A stretch of DNA of 64,000 nt from Platanthera guangdongensis (taxonomy: Eukaryota; Streptophyta; Magnoliopsida; Asparagales; Orchidaceae), in the NCBI GenBank assembly GCA_039583875.1, contig CM077162.1, positions 109,897,808 to 109,961,807 of the forward strand, in the 5' to 3' direction. Shown piece after piece: positions 19,401-31,145 of this stretch; the first letter of the stretch is position 1; every line of letters starts with the position of its first letter. The position numbers and the translations under genes were made by a program. The notes below the pieces were generated by a model. That model searched no databases, had not been told where the DNA came from, and worked only from the letters and a program-made list of their open reading frames with translations.

Positions 19401-21891
19401 TAGGCTTGCAGCCGGGATCAACATTCAGGTGGTGGCAAGCAACATCAGGATCCACCCCCGGCATGTCTTCTGCTGACCAGGCAAAGACATCCAGGTTCTT
19501 TAGCAGGCAGGAAATCAACTCAGCCTTTTGGTCTTCAGGTAGCTCCGAGTTGATGGAGAGTTTCCTCTCCTCCCCTTCAGCAATGGGGACTCCTTGCGTC
19601 ACCTGGGCAGGTTCCAGGTGAGCACCTTCATCAGCAGCAACTTTCGAACTGGGAGAGGCTTCTGCAGCTTCTGTTGGAGCAAGGGAAGGGCTGGCTTCAA
19701 CCATGTTGACAGTGCGGACGTAGCACTCCCTTGCTCTCCTTGGGTCACTACGGACCCGGCACATCCTCCCATCGGCGAAGAACTTGATGGCTAGGTGGTA
19801 AGTGGAAATCACTGCTCGATACTTGTTCAGCAGGGGCCTGCCGAAGATGGCATGGTAGCTGCTGGGGGCGTCGACCACTATGAACTGTATCTGCTTTGTT
19901 GCCCCTCCAAGCTTTACTGGCAAGATGACGCTGCCCTCCACTTCTTTCCTCTCTCCTGAGAAACCATAGAGTGGCCCCTCAGTGGAAAGCAGAGGCTTTC
20001 CGGTCCTCAGGGCCTCAAAAGTAGACTTAAAGAGGAGGTTAACCGAACTGCCCGTGTCAACCAGAATCCTATCCACCGTGAAGTCCCCAATACCAGCCTG
20101 GATTACGACTGCATCATCAAATGGATTGGCTGTTCGAGGAAGATCTTCTGGACCAAAGGTGACGACTTCCCTTGGAGGAGCAACGGAAGAAGAGGCCACC
20201 TCTGCCTGGGTGACCATTGAAATTGACGATTTCCGGGTGGACTCGGTCCCAGCTCCACCATGGATGAAGAAGAGGCGTCCCAGAATCCCCTCATCATTTG
20301 CATCGAAGCACTCTATCGGGACGTTGATTGGCCCCAGGCGGCCTTCATCTTCTATATCCACGCATTCTTGGTATGCCTCGGCTACCTCTTTGCCCTTTGA
20401 GGTGGATGGCTTCGAAGAGGAAGGAGAATCCTTCTTGGCCAGGTCAATCTTGCCCTCGGCAAGCAACTTATCTATCAGCGCGCGAAGGGCCTTGCATTCT
20501 TCAGTCAGATGACCCTTTTCCTTGTGGAACTGGCAGTATTGTGAATTATTCCTCGGCTTCCACATCTTCTGAGGCTCTTGCCTCTTCTCTTCTGATCTCC
20601 TTTGCAGGATCTGGATGACTTCGTCAAGGTCCAGATCTGCAGGGTCCTCCATAGGGCTCTCATCAAATTGGGTCGGAGCAGGCAAGGCTGCTTGCTGATG
20701 GATGGGAAGAGCTTGCAATGGAACGGCGGGAGCGGCGGCCAACGGCAGTCTCTGCTCATGAAACTGTTGATGGCCTTGGAAAGGTTTTTTGTTGCGGAAG
20801 TTCCTGCCTCTTTGAGATGGAGGCTGGAAGTCTGGACGAGGGGGCCTGCCACGAGAGGAAGAAGCGGAGGCATCCCTTCCTTCAGCCTTGGCTGTCAGGG
20901 ATGAAACATAGGTCGGATTGGCATTTTCCCCTTCTATGAAACGGTTGACCATGGCGATCAACTCCTGATAAGTCTCGGGTGCCTTGGTCGTTGCTTTAAA
21001 CTTCAGAGGGCCTTCCCGGAGGCCGTGGATCAAGGCAACTTTGTAATAGTCGGGGTTCACATTCCTCACCCCCTGAATTTCTCTTTGAAAGCGATCAACG
21101 AATCTTGCTACTGATTCATTATCCCTTTGCATGATCTCGAATAGGGCAGCTGGCCAATTCTTCCTCTTCCTTGAGGTAGCAAACCTCAGCAATAACTGGC
21201 TACGAAGCTCCGCAAAAGAAGAGATAGTGCCCGAAGGCAGCTCGTAGAACCATTCTCTCGCTTGCCCTTCGAGAGTGGTGACCAGCAGTTTACACTTAAT
21301 TGCATCTGAGAGGCATCTCAAAGCAACTGCCCCCTCAAATGCCTGGAGATGAGAAACTGGATCTGTTGCTCCCGAATAGAATGGGATGCGAGGCTCCCTG
21401 AAGTTGCTCGGAGTCGATTCCCATCGAATTCGGTCAACAAAGGGAGACGGGGTGTCAAACTCTGCAGGGTAGAAAGGGCGGACTGGAGCCGAGGAGTCCG
21501 CGGGCTCGGCGGACTGGCGATCAGCAAAGTGAAGTTGGCGGGCAGGAGTGCCCCTAGCAGCTTCTCTGAAGAACTCTCTGAAAGCAAACTCTTCCTCTTG
21601 AGGGCGCAGAGGGGCAGCGGACTGAGCAGGGTTCCGAGGAGTTTCTGGAGACTGCCGAAGCGGAGTTCGGCGAGCTGGGGTCTGGCGGACTGGCGAGTTC
21701 GCTGGGTCCGCTACGGCCTGAGGAGCAAGCCGTTGGGCCAGCGCGAGCAGAGCTTGGCTGATTGTGTCAAGACGCTGGTCGGTCTGCCGGCGAGACAGCT
21801 CGGCCTCAAGGCGAGCTTGCTCAATCGCGTCCCAAAGGGAGTCTTCTGAAGAGCTGGAGCGGTCTGAAGAGCGGGCTCTGCGGTCTGACAT
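16405..21891 (-). pseudogene. gag-pol: gag-pol polyprotein of element II (six disruptions)
   Basis: Gag starts at ATG 21891 (MSDRRARSSDRSSSSED) and is open for 832 codons through the protease (LVDTGSSVNLL) up to a TAG at 19395-19393, where element I has CAG. Then come a 1-bp loss in a G run near 18770 and a 2-bp loss near 18668, which together restore the frame, TAA at 17796-17794, TGA at 17541-17539 and TAG at 17148-17146. Each site is intact in element I. The domains are those of element I: capsid, CxxHxxxGHxxxxC, protease, RT (YVDD), two RNases H and integrase. Pol is clearly dead, but gag-protease is intact here and is the better preserved gag of the pair. Confidence 0.88.
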
Positions 21892-21937
21892 CTTGTGTCC
21901 GCTGATTTCAAAACACTACTCGGATCTGAAGGCCGCG

Positions 21938-22754
21938 TGTTAACTGTTGATGCACGAAAACACAAGGGGGGTCGAGCACAACCAGCTAACTGTTCGAACA
22001 CAGGGGAATAGGGAGACTGCGAGTAGCGATCTACTAAGCAGATGAGAGCTGGAAGAAGAGCAGGGCCGTGAACCACGGCAACAACAGACTTCGCCCGTCG
22101 CGGCCTGAATGCCTCTCTTGCGACGGGCTTTCCCTTGATTGAAGAAGGATTTAGTTACAAGTGAAAGGAAAAGACTGAGGGAAGCAGAGCAAGGGGGAGT
22201 CCGCAAGGCACAGGATTCGAGTCCGCAGCCTGTAACTAGTAGGCTCCTGGGTCCGAGTCAGCGTGCCTTGGGTGCACCACCTCCCCCCTATTTATAGGAT
22301 AGGGGGCCTGCCCAAACGGGCAGGGCTAAAATAACCGGCTGCCCGGGGTACAGGAGAACCGGGCAGTGGTGACGGGAAGCAAAAAGAAAGAACACGCCAG
22401 TCCACACAGAAGTGGCGGACTGGGCTCGCGAGCTGGAGCTTCCACTGCTGCTGGGAGCGCCCACTGGAGGGCGGCGGCCTGGGCGGACGAGATACTGCGT
22501 CCGCCGCTGGAGAACCTGATACCCAAAGCGCCGGCGGACTGAGCGGACAGGTCCTTGCGTCCGCTGCTGGAGAACCTGATACCCAAAGCGCCGGCGGACT
22601 GAGCGGACAGGTCCTTGCGTCCGCTGCTGGAATACCACCCTTGGCGCCCGACTGGTGATAATGTCGGACTGGGCGGACTGACAAATCTCGTCCGCGCCTG
22701 CTGAAAGCGGGGGCTTTGGAAACTTGCAGTATGTTGCGGACTGAGGGGTTAACA
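21938..22754 (-). repeat. LTR-D, 5' LTR of element II
   Basis: The 817 bp open TGTTAAC and end GTTAACA. It closely matches LTR-A and LTR-C. The leader between it and the gag ATG is only 46 bases and has no TGG-starting primer-binding site. Its right end abuts a chromovirus pol fragment at 22755. Confidence 0.82.
22284..22306 (-). promoter_or_regulatory. LTR-D TATA box inside a hairpin
   Basis: Minus-strand TATAAATA at 22296-22289 lies between CCCCCTAT and ATAGGGGG arms; it is the presumed promoter of element II gag-pol. Confidence 0.7.
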
Positions 22755-22832
22755 ATCTCAGGTTAGTCATTTTCCTAGCCTAAAAGTTTTATTTGTTAGA
22801 ATGGTTATAGTTTTGTTTTGGTAGTGCCTTAG

Positions 22833-25800
22833 TTGCTTATGTACTCCTTAGGGAAATTTAAGGCGAAGAACCGCTGGGCGCGTGTTCTGTTCGACTTCGG
22901 TGCTACTCACTCGTTTGTGGCTAGAGATTTTGTAGAGCGGTATCGGTTGATTCTAGATCAAGTTCGTGATACCTTCCGCATCAAGTTCCCTTCTGGTGAA
23001 TCTGTGTTGTCAGATTTGGGTATTATGGATTGCCCTGTTTTGCCGGGGGACTTTTTTGCGAAGGCAGACTTGAAGATGATTGATCTAGAGGACTTCAATG
23101 TTATTCTGGGCATGGACTGGTTTTCTAAGTATGATGCGGTTATTCAGTGCAAAGGGAACCGCTTGGACTTCATCAAGGACAATGATCAGCCTGGAAGTGT
23201 GTATGCTGATCCGTGCCAGGATTCTCCTATCATTTCTACGGTATGTGCTCAGAAGCTGTTTCATTCTGACTATTTTGCTTGTTTAGTCTCGGTGGTTGGG
23301 ACTGCTGTTAGTGTACCGCGCTTGGAGGAGATTCCTGTTGTTTGTGGTTTCTCTGATATTTTTCCTGATGACCTACCTGGTCTTCCCCCCGAGCGGGATG
23401 TTGAGTTTGTGATTGATTTGGAACCAGGTACGCGTCCTATTGCTAAGGTGCCTTACCGGATGGCTCCTCATGAGTTGGAGGATTTGAGAGTCCAGTTGGA
23501 CGAGTTGTTGGCAAAAGGATTTATCAGGCCGAGTTCGTCGTCTTGGGGTGCTCACTTTCTATTTGTGAAGAAGAAGGATGGGTCAATGAGGCTATGCATC
23601 GATTATAGGGAGCTGAACAAAGTTACCATTAAGAACAGGTACCCTCTGCCGAGGATCGATGATTTATTTGATCAGTTGGGTGGTAGCACGGTGTTTTCCA
23701 AGATCGATCTTCGTTCAGGCTATCATCAGCTCAGGATCCGTGAGTCGGACATTCTACGGACTGCTTTCAGGTCGAGGCATGTGCATTTTGAATTCCTGGT
23801 TATCTCGTTTGGTTTGACCAACGCGCCATCAGCATTCATGGACATGATGAACAGGGTGTTCAAGGATTTTCTGGATAAGTTTGTGGTCGTATTTATAGAT
23901 GACGTTCTGATTTATTCTCGCAGTGCTGAGGAGAATGAGAAGCATCTGCGCTTGGTCCTAACGGAGTTGAGGAACCACAAGTTATTCATCAAGCTGATCA
24001 AGTCCGAATTTTGGTTGCCTCAGGTCTCATTTCTGGGCCACGTGGTGAATAAGGATGGGATCTCGGTCGACCCGGAAAAGATTTCTACAGTGATGGATTG
24101 GAGCAGGCTGGGCACGCCCAAGGAGATTAGGAGCTTCTTGGGGTTGGCCGACAATTATAGAAGGTTCGTGGAGGGCTTTTCTACACTGGCAGCGCCCTTG
24201 ACTAAGCTGACGCAAAAGAATGTGGCCTTCATTTGGAGCGAGAAATGCGAGGAGGCCTTTCTGGAGCTAAAGAGGAGGTTGTGCACTGCCCCTGTTTTGA
24301 CATTGCCTACGGAGAGCATGGACTATGATGTGTATGTGGATGCCTCGCATGTTGGGCTCGGAGGTGTGTTGATGCAAGAAGGGAAGGTGATTGTGTATGG
24401 GTCAATGCAATTGAAGACTCATGAGAGGAACTACCCCACGCATGATCTTGAGTTCGCGGCAGTGATCTTTGCCCTGAAGCTGTGGAGACATTTACTTTAT
24501 GGTGCTCAGTGCAAGATCTACACCGATCACAAAAGCCTAAAGTACGTGTTCACACAGAAGGAGTTAAATCTGCACCAGCGGTGGTGGCTAGATTATGTGG
24601 CCGATTATGATGTGGATATACAGTATCATCCGGGCAAGGCCAATGTGGTGGCCAACGCCCTGAGCCGGAAGACGGGGAAGATCTTTAATCTCACCGTCGG
24701 TTGTTTAGTGGAAGAGTTCCTCCTGATGGATATTTCCATGGGACGTTGTGACATGCAGAGCAGTTTGGCAGTGGCAGAGCCGTCTTGGATTGTACTTACC
24801 AGGTTGCACCAGAAGGATGATCCGGATCTTCTGCACTTGTACCTCAGGACCGAGAGAGGGGAGTTGCCGGATTTCTCTATCGATGATGCGGGTACTTTGA
24901 AGTACCACAGCAAATTTTTCATCCCGAATATTGGTCTCATCATGGTTATGATTTGCAGAGAGGCTTATGGATCCAGTGTTGCCTACCATCCATGATCTAC
25001 AAAGATGTATCATGAATTGAAGCAGATTGCCTGGTGGTATGGGATGAAGGGTGATATAGCCAGATTTGTTGCTGAGTGTCACACTTGCAAGCGTGTGAAG
25101 TCCGATCATGGAAGGCCTGGTGGCAAGTTAACTCCGTTGGAGATCCCTACTTGGAAGTGGGAAAGTATTTTTATGGACTTCATTATGGGCTTATCGAGAT
25201 CTCTAAGGATATTTGATTCTGTTTGGGTTATAGTGGACAGACTGACGAAGTGTGCTCACTATGTGCCGTATAAGATTGATTATCCGATGAAAAAGATAGC
25301 GGAGCTATATTTGAATGAGGTCATTAGATTGTACGGGGTACCAGTTAGCATCATTTCGGATCGGGACTCCCATTTTACATCTCGCTTCTGGAGGAGTCTG
25401 CAAGAGGGTTTGGGTACAGATTTGAGGTATTCTACAGCTTACCACCCGCAAACCAATGGTCAGACTGAGCGAGTGAACCAGATAGTTGAGGATATGATCA
25501 GGTGCAACATCTTGGACCACGGAGGAGCGTGGGATGAGCGTTTGAGGCTTATGGAATTCGCATACAATAATAGTTAGCAGGAGAGCTTGCAAATGGCTCC
25601 GTTTGAAGCCTTGTATGGGAGGCGCTGCAAAAATCCCTTGTTTTGGACCGAGGTCGGTGAGAGGCCAGTGTTGGGTCCGGATGCGCTCGAGGAAATGGAA
25701 GTCGCAGTGAAGCTTATTCGAGAAAAGCTTCATATAGCTCAGGAGAGATATGAGAAGAACGCCAACCGGCGTAGGTCTGACTTAGAATTTTCTGTAGGGG

Positions 25801-26209
25801 ACCTTGTGTTTCTTAAGGTTTCCCCGATGGTTGGTGTTAAGAGGTTCGGTAAGAACCGGAAATTGGATCCGAGGTATGTGGGCCCGTTTTAGATTGTTGA
25901 ACGGATTGGCGTGTCAGCATATAGATTGGATTTGCCAGCAAATTTCTCAGGTATTCATAATGTGTTCATGTAAGCCAATTGCGGAAGTGTGTGTGAAGTA
26001 GTGGGCAAGTCTTGGATTTTGTGCCCCAGTTGGAGCCTAATCTTTCATATGTTGAGGTGTCGGTCCGCATCTTGGATACTCAAGATCGGGTGTTGCGGAC
26101 GAAGTCTATCCCGATGGTAAACGTTCTATGGAAGAATCAGGATTTGAAAAGCGCGACTTGGGAGCTAGAGTCGGCTATGAGGGAGGCTCACCCTCATTTG
26201 TTCCCTTGA
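22833..26209 (+). pseudogene. pol: Chromovirus pol pseudogene
   Basis: The first 720 codons (22833-24995) carry protease ([11 protein letters not shown], so the usual DTG reads DFG), RT ([34 protein letters not shown]) and RNase H ([21 protein letters not shown]). A TGA at 24993-24995 interrupts the start of integrase. Integrase continues (CHTCKRVKSDHGRPGG, SDRDSHFTSRFW, YHPQTNGQTERVNQ) with TAG at 25575-25577 and 25890-25892 and a frame change near 25970. The C-terminal segment at 26012-26209 (VLWKNQDLKSATWELESAMR) resembles the modified chromodomain end of Tekay/Del elements. With a changed protease active site and at least three stops it is inactive. Confidence 0.88.
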
Positions 26210-26307
26210 TTTGATTGGTACGTTTTCTTTCTTGTAACTCTTGTTTTGTTACTTTCCTTCTATAGTAGAATTAGTGTATATAAAGTTTCGGGACGAAACT
26301 TTCTTTT

Positions 26308-26316
26308 AGGGGGAGT
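26308..26316 (+). other. Polypurine tract of the chromovirus
   Basis: AGGGGGAGT lies directly before the LTR start TGTAACG at 26320. Plus-strand DNA synthesis would be primed here. Confidence 0.75.
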
Positions 26317-26763
26317 GACTGTAACGCCCCTGATTTTTTTTTGCGATTATTTAATTCTCGTTGGGCGTTATGTTGACGCGCTTCCGGCATATGTCGTTTG
26401 TAGAGCGTGGTTTTAGCTCTTTAGGTTCCTTGTGTGCTTGTTGGCAGCCTTTTTGGCAAGATCCCCAGTAAGATGGGTCTGTTTTGGTGACCGGTGAGTC
26501 CTCTCGGGGGATGCTTGTGTTTTGGCTTCGGGTAGTGATAACCCGAGTTTTGATTGTCGAAAGTTGATTTTGACTTCGTAGTTGCGTTCGTAGCATGGGT
26601 ATTTAGCTACGGTGTGAATTTCGTCGGATTCCGAGGTGGTTCGATTTTCGCGTCGTTTTGATGTGTTGATAATAATGATGCAAACAATTAATTTATAAAG
26701 TTTGAAGGAATCTAGTGGTTTTTGGGAGTCTGTTAGGGCTGATAAGGCGTGTCCCTGCATAAA

Positions 26764-26772
26764 TATATATAG
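26764..26772 (+). promoter_or_regulatory. TATA-like box in chromovirus LTR
   Basis: TATATATAG about 445 bp into the LTR is placed as expected for the U3 promoter on the plus strand. Confidence 0.5.
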
Positions 26773-27506
26773 TCTCTAGACAAAAAACGAGTCTTTTCAT
26801 CGTCTCCTTCCCGTGAGAGTATAACCGTCGCCTGTTCGAGACGAAGAAAAAAACCGCCAACCCTACTCCCCTTCAGACGCCGATTCTGGGAGCGTTAGTG
26901 GACGGAATTCGGTTCCAAAAGCGGATTTGGAGTGCTCTCTCCTAGACCTTCATTCCTACGGTAAGAAATTCAATTTTCGTGGTGTTTTTAGGGGTCTCGA
27001 AATTTTTTTAGTTTGCTCCTTTTTTCCGCCATTAAACTTTAGAATCCTGTTAGGTGCTGTTGCGGCTGGAGCCGAGAGAGAGAGGAAGGGCTGTGCAAGA
27101 TAAATCGATGGTGTTTGAGGCAAGTGGTGCTCCTACCCTTGCCAAGTTTTCTTCTCCTTTTCATGGTCATATTTGCTATAATTTTCCATGTTTCCCGATA
27201 TTGATATTTTTACTCTGTTTTTCCGTCAAAAGCATGTGAATATTAAACTATAATGCCCATTTATGTTTCTGTTTGCATTCTCTCAAGTTATGAAACTCAA
27301 ATATTCGGCTGGAGTGTTGTAGTCTTGTTTGTTTTATCAAATGGTTCCCTATTAATCTCGGTTTGGGTAGCAATTAGCCTATTAGCCCTAGAACTAGTAG
27401 CAGTGGGTTTCCATACTTACTTTGCGAGTAATAGGATCGAATTACGCTAAGAGGATTGGTCGGAAATGGAGTTGGAGGTTCAGGAATGCTGTACTCTCAA
27501 TGCAGT

Positions 27507-27960
27507 CAGTTCGACAAAGATCGTCGATCTGTGTTCGACGATAATCGTCTAACTAAGATCGACAATCTCTGGTTGCCTGAGATCGACGAAGATCGTCGAC
27601 CTGGGTTCGACGATGATCGTCGAACTGAGATCGACGATCTCTGTTTGCCTGAGTTCGGCGAGGATTGTCGAGCTGAGTTCGACGATTTTTTGTGGCCTGC
27701 GTTTAACGCAAAATCGTCGAACGAAATTCGACAATTCCCTGTGGCCTGCGTTTATCGGAAAATCGTTGAATGGCGTTCGACGATTTTTCCCATGACCTGT
27801 GTTTGGCGAATGGAAAATCGTCGAACGGCGTTCGACGATTTGTCCCGTGACCTGTGATCGACAAGAGGAAAATCGTCGAACGGCGTTCGACGATTTTTCA
27901 TGTGCCTGCGTTCGACGAAAGCCAAATCGTCGAATGGAGTTCGACGATTTCCTGTGGCTA
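27507..27960. repeat. Array of TCGTCGAA hairpins in the chromovirus LTR
   Basis: About eight units of roughly 50-60 bp each contain inverted arms of the type AATCGTCGAAC / GTTCGACGATT. The best are AAATCGTCGAAC (27815-27826) with GTTCGACGATTT (27830-27841), and the same at 27870-27881 / 27885-27896: 12-bp perfect stems with a 3-base GGC loop. The arms are better conserved than the CCTGTGNCCTGCG-type spacers. Confidence 0.8.
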
Positions 27961-29302
27961 GAGATTTACGATTCCTATAAGATGGGATTTATTCCTTTTC
28001 AGATTCTTTCTTCTCGAGTGATTACCTCCTAGGGGGAAATTCTTGTCGGCCTTTCGTTCTTCCTTTGTTTTGAGGGCTGAATCGTGGGTTATGGCAGGTA
28101 GTGGTATTTTGACGCTCTAAAGGAGCGGGTTGTTCTGTGTGCGAGTCGTGGCCGCCACTTTTTAGTCCCAGGTATGGGTTGGGTATTGCTGTAGTCGTCA
28201 CCCTTTTAATCCCTGGTACGGGCTGGGTTTGTGGTGATTTTGTGCTGACACATTGAATTTTCTTTTGGAACTGTTTGGCTTGGGGGACTGTTTTTGGTCA
28301 CCAACTCAGGTCCATTTTGTTTACTACTGTCATTAACTCACAAATTAGGATTGTTAGGTGTTTCTTCCTGGTTAAATGCAACATATTGTGGCAGGTTTTT
28401 CTTGTCTTTTGCCTTGTAGCCTCTGCAGGATTTGAGCAGGGCTTGGTGTTGCTACTTGGTACTTGGTGTACTTTTGTTTACTTTGGACAGTGTTTGCTTT
28501 TACTGTCTTGTTTACTTACTCTCTTATTCCATTTTGATTTAATGCCCTAATTCAGTTTTTTGTTTTACTTGCTGAGGTATTTTTTTCTTTTCTGAATGCC
28601 TCAGGTTCTGATTAGTATCCGGATTGGCGGCTAGTTTTGTTGTGGTGTTGCTGGTGATCCCTTGAGTTGTAGGGATCTTTTTCTTGCTGTTGTGAGGTAG
28701 TTTTCCTGCTTTTATTACAGACATACATGCTTGCCAGTGGGTTCGTGTCAGTTTGTTGGCACCCACTGGTAGTTTTACCTTACAGACAATATGTTTCTTT
28801 TACTGCTACCTTTCTGGAGATAGTCTACTTGCTCTTGTGAAGATTTATGCTAGGTTGCTAGTTATTTTTAAACCTAAAAAACACTATTACTATTATATTT
28901 CATGACTAGAATGTTTATAAAACTCATACATTGCTTTCCAAGCAACGTAAAAAGATCGTTTTCCTACTAATAATATAATATAAATATAGAGTCTTGCATG
29001 GTATAAGATGGCCTCGGGGGTCACTTATGCACTCTCATAGGATGTCAAATATAAATAAAGTATTTTCCACTGCGTATAAATATAGTTTTTAAACTGTGGA
29101 CTAGATGATCCACTGAGCCAAGGGATACGGCCTTTAAAATATAGCTGATTTTCTAATCATTAAACTTATGAGATTTTCATAGTCTAGTCAGTTGGTGTTC
29201 GCCTGAGCGTCGACAGTTATCCCATGCTTGACGTGGCATCACGACGCGTGTTTTCTCATACTCTGATACTTCTTATATTCGGAGAAAATGCGGGTTGTGA
29301 CA

Positions 29303-30142
29303 CAGAAGCCCTCTTTGAGATCAGGCAACGAGAGAACGAGACTTGGTCTCAGTTTGTAAATCGATTCTAGAAAGAAATCTTGGAAATTGAGATCATTGAT
29401 CAAGAAATGTATCGGGTGGCCCTAATACACGGTCTACATGAAAGACCACTCAAGTTTGAAGCTAATGTCCGAGCACCAAGAACATATCAAGAGTTGACTG
29501 GCTTAGCCAACTCATACATTCGAGGTGAGAAGAACAACCCCAGATTCATCTTCAGGATTATAGTAGAGAAGGATTATCCTTCTTACAAGCAACCTCCGAG
29601 ATCTCCTCGGAAAGATTTTTCATCCCACTCAAGGAAGGGAAGAAGATTTCAATGTCATCGACTCCCCTTCCCGAGTCATGATCATGTACAAGATCAATTG
29701 TTACTACTACCAGCCCCAGCTACAAAACAGCTTAGATTCATCAACAACAAGATGATGACTTGCCAGAGTCTGAACTTTAAGAGGCCATGCAAGAAGTAAG
29801 TCAAGCCATGAAGGGTCGGGATTATTTCAAAAGGCCTTACCAGCCGACTGATCAAAGATCTAAAGACTCGGATCCATACTGCGAATTCCATAAAGAACAA
29901 GGGCACTCAACTGAAAACTGTCGCGCACTTCATTAACTAGTACAAAGGATGATGAGGCAGGGTAAGATGTGTGACCTGCTCCCCAAAGATGATCACTCTG
30001 ATCCATCAATTTCAAAAGGCAAAGAGGTTGCAGACACTCCTTGTTGCTCAAAAGGAGTGAGCCAAATCAATGAATATCCTAACCTCATTATCAAAAATAC
30101 CTATGATGTCATTGACGAGGGCAAGCTTGGAAGACTATTTTG
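29303..30142 (+). pseudogene. gag: gag pseudogene, Tat type
   Basis: The translation from 29305 (EALFEIRQRENETWSQFVNR) aligns with the capsid segment of element I. A TAG at 29368-29370 follows, then VALIHGLHERPLKFEA and APRTYQELTGLANSYIRGE, again collinear with element I. After a frame change near 29800 come YCEFHKEQGHSTENCRALH, the CxxHxxxGHxxxxC knuckle, and YDVIDEGKLGRLF, matching the end of gag before protease in element I. The 5' end is missing and at least two stops or shifts are present. No protease follows. Confidence 0.82.
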
Positions 30143-31145
30143 AGTTGAAGAATAACAATGTCAAGTCCTCAAGGCTCCTTGCAACCATTACCGGTTACTC
30201 TTACTTTACTTTACATGTTTTAACCATTTTCTCTCTAAAGCGCTTCCAAGTGTTGTTTCTTTCATTTCAATAAAGTTTACGTCAGAGATTCCGTACTGAC
30301 ACATTTCCCTTTTTGGAGTGCTTCCTCCTCTATTTTCTCTTTGCCAAAAAGATCATTGAACCACCGAGATATCGCCGAGTCTTGTTGTTTCCTTCCATAG
30401 ATTGTTCTCGGGCTTAAGTCCACGATGACCACATATAGTGGGGAGTGTTCGCGTATGTGTAGTGGGTGCCGCTCAATCTATAAGGTGAACTTCAAGACTT
30501 TAGATCCTGGCCGGTATCTAACACAAAGCGATTATCAAGGGAGGTCTCATGTGTTAGCTCTGTTGTGCTTCGCAAAGGATACATTACAGTTACGATGATC
30601 TTTGCGTGACAAGCAATGGCGATCAAGTGTAGCATTGTCTCTGCGATCATCTCATGATTGTAATAGTCAAATACTCTATGGTACTCTCAACCCGTGCTTT
30701 CGTGGTGTCCACAACTCTGCTGATCTTTTCCATAGGTGAGCAATGTTATAGACCACTTGGCGCACCTAGCCTGACTAATCAGCGATGTTGTAGCCTGAGG
30801 CATGAGAGTAGTGTATCTAATGATCCTCCTCAGGATTTCCTATGCTTTTCTCTTTTATGCCCATCTAAAGGATGTGCGGTCAGCCCGCTCTAAGTAGGAC
30901 TATACTCGTCATGATCTTTCTCGGGGAAGCGATGCATAAGGCCCACGGGTGATCTCCTGTGGCAGCATCCAGTCTTTTTTGGGTCATCTTCGGGTATAGC
31001 CCTCCTTTTTTATTTTGCCTTCTTACAGGTTAACGGGTTAAGTCCAACCTATCAAAAGGATTTGCAACATCTATTTTACTTATGCTCATTTTATATGTAC
31101 TGCTTACATGAAGCTCTATCAGACGATGATTCGCAAGTTCCATCC
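30143..31145 (+). other. Non-coding stretch after gag remnant
   Basis: I see no protease, RT or integrase in any frame and no clear repeat. The position between gag and the tandem array suggests that pol was lost or replaced here. Confidence 0.5.

Larger units (their letters stand above)
9471..22754 (-). mobile_element. Element II: Tat-lineage Ty3/gypsy retrotransposon with two antisense genes
   Basis: The minus-strand order is 5' LTR-D (21938-22754), a 46-base leader, decayed gag-pol (21891-16405), tandem repeats (about 15930-15076), plus-strand antisense genes (12769-14629 and 10325-12301), polypurine tract and a truncated 3' LTR-C ending at 10143. It abuts element I in tandem with no host DNA between them. 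The antisense genes are intact although pol is broken in six places. Confidence 0.85.
22755..29302 (+). mobile_element. 5'-truncated Tekay/Del-like chromovirus
   Basis: A plus-strand pol (protease to integrase plus a C-terminal chromodomain-like segment), a polypurine tract at 26308-26314 and a 3' LTR at 26320-29302 are present. The 5' LTR and gag are missing, cut at 22754 by element II. The right LTR end lies inside the gag remnant of another element, so this chromovirus inserted into that older Tat copy. Confidence 0.85.
26320..29302 (+). repeat. 3' LTR of the chromovirus (2,983 bp)
   Basis: It opens TGTAACGCCCC and ends GGGTTGTGACA, with TG...CA ends typical of Tekay-like LTRs, and is preceded by a polypurine tract. 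The partner LTR is absent, so the right end rests on the end motif and on the abrupt change to gag coding sequence at 29303. It contains a TATA-like TATATATAG at 26764-26772 and a hairpin array at 27507-27960. The rest (27961-29302) is AT-rich with no supported gene. Confidence 0.75.

Noticed and set aside
27456..27857. 133-codon ORF through the hairpin array
   Set aside because: It is a translation of tandem inverted repeats and has no conserved protein features.
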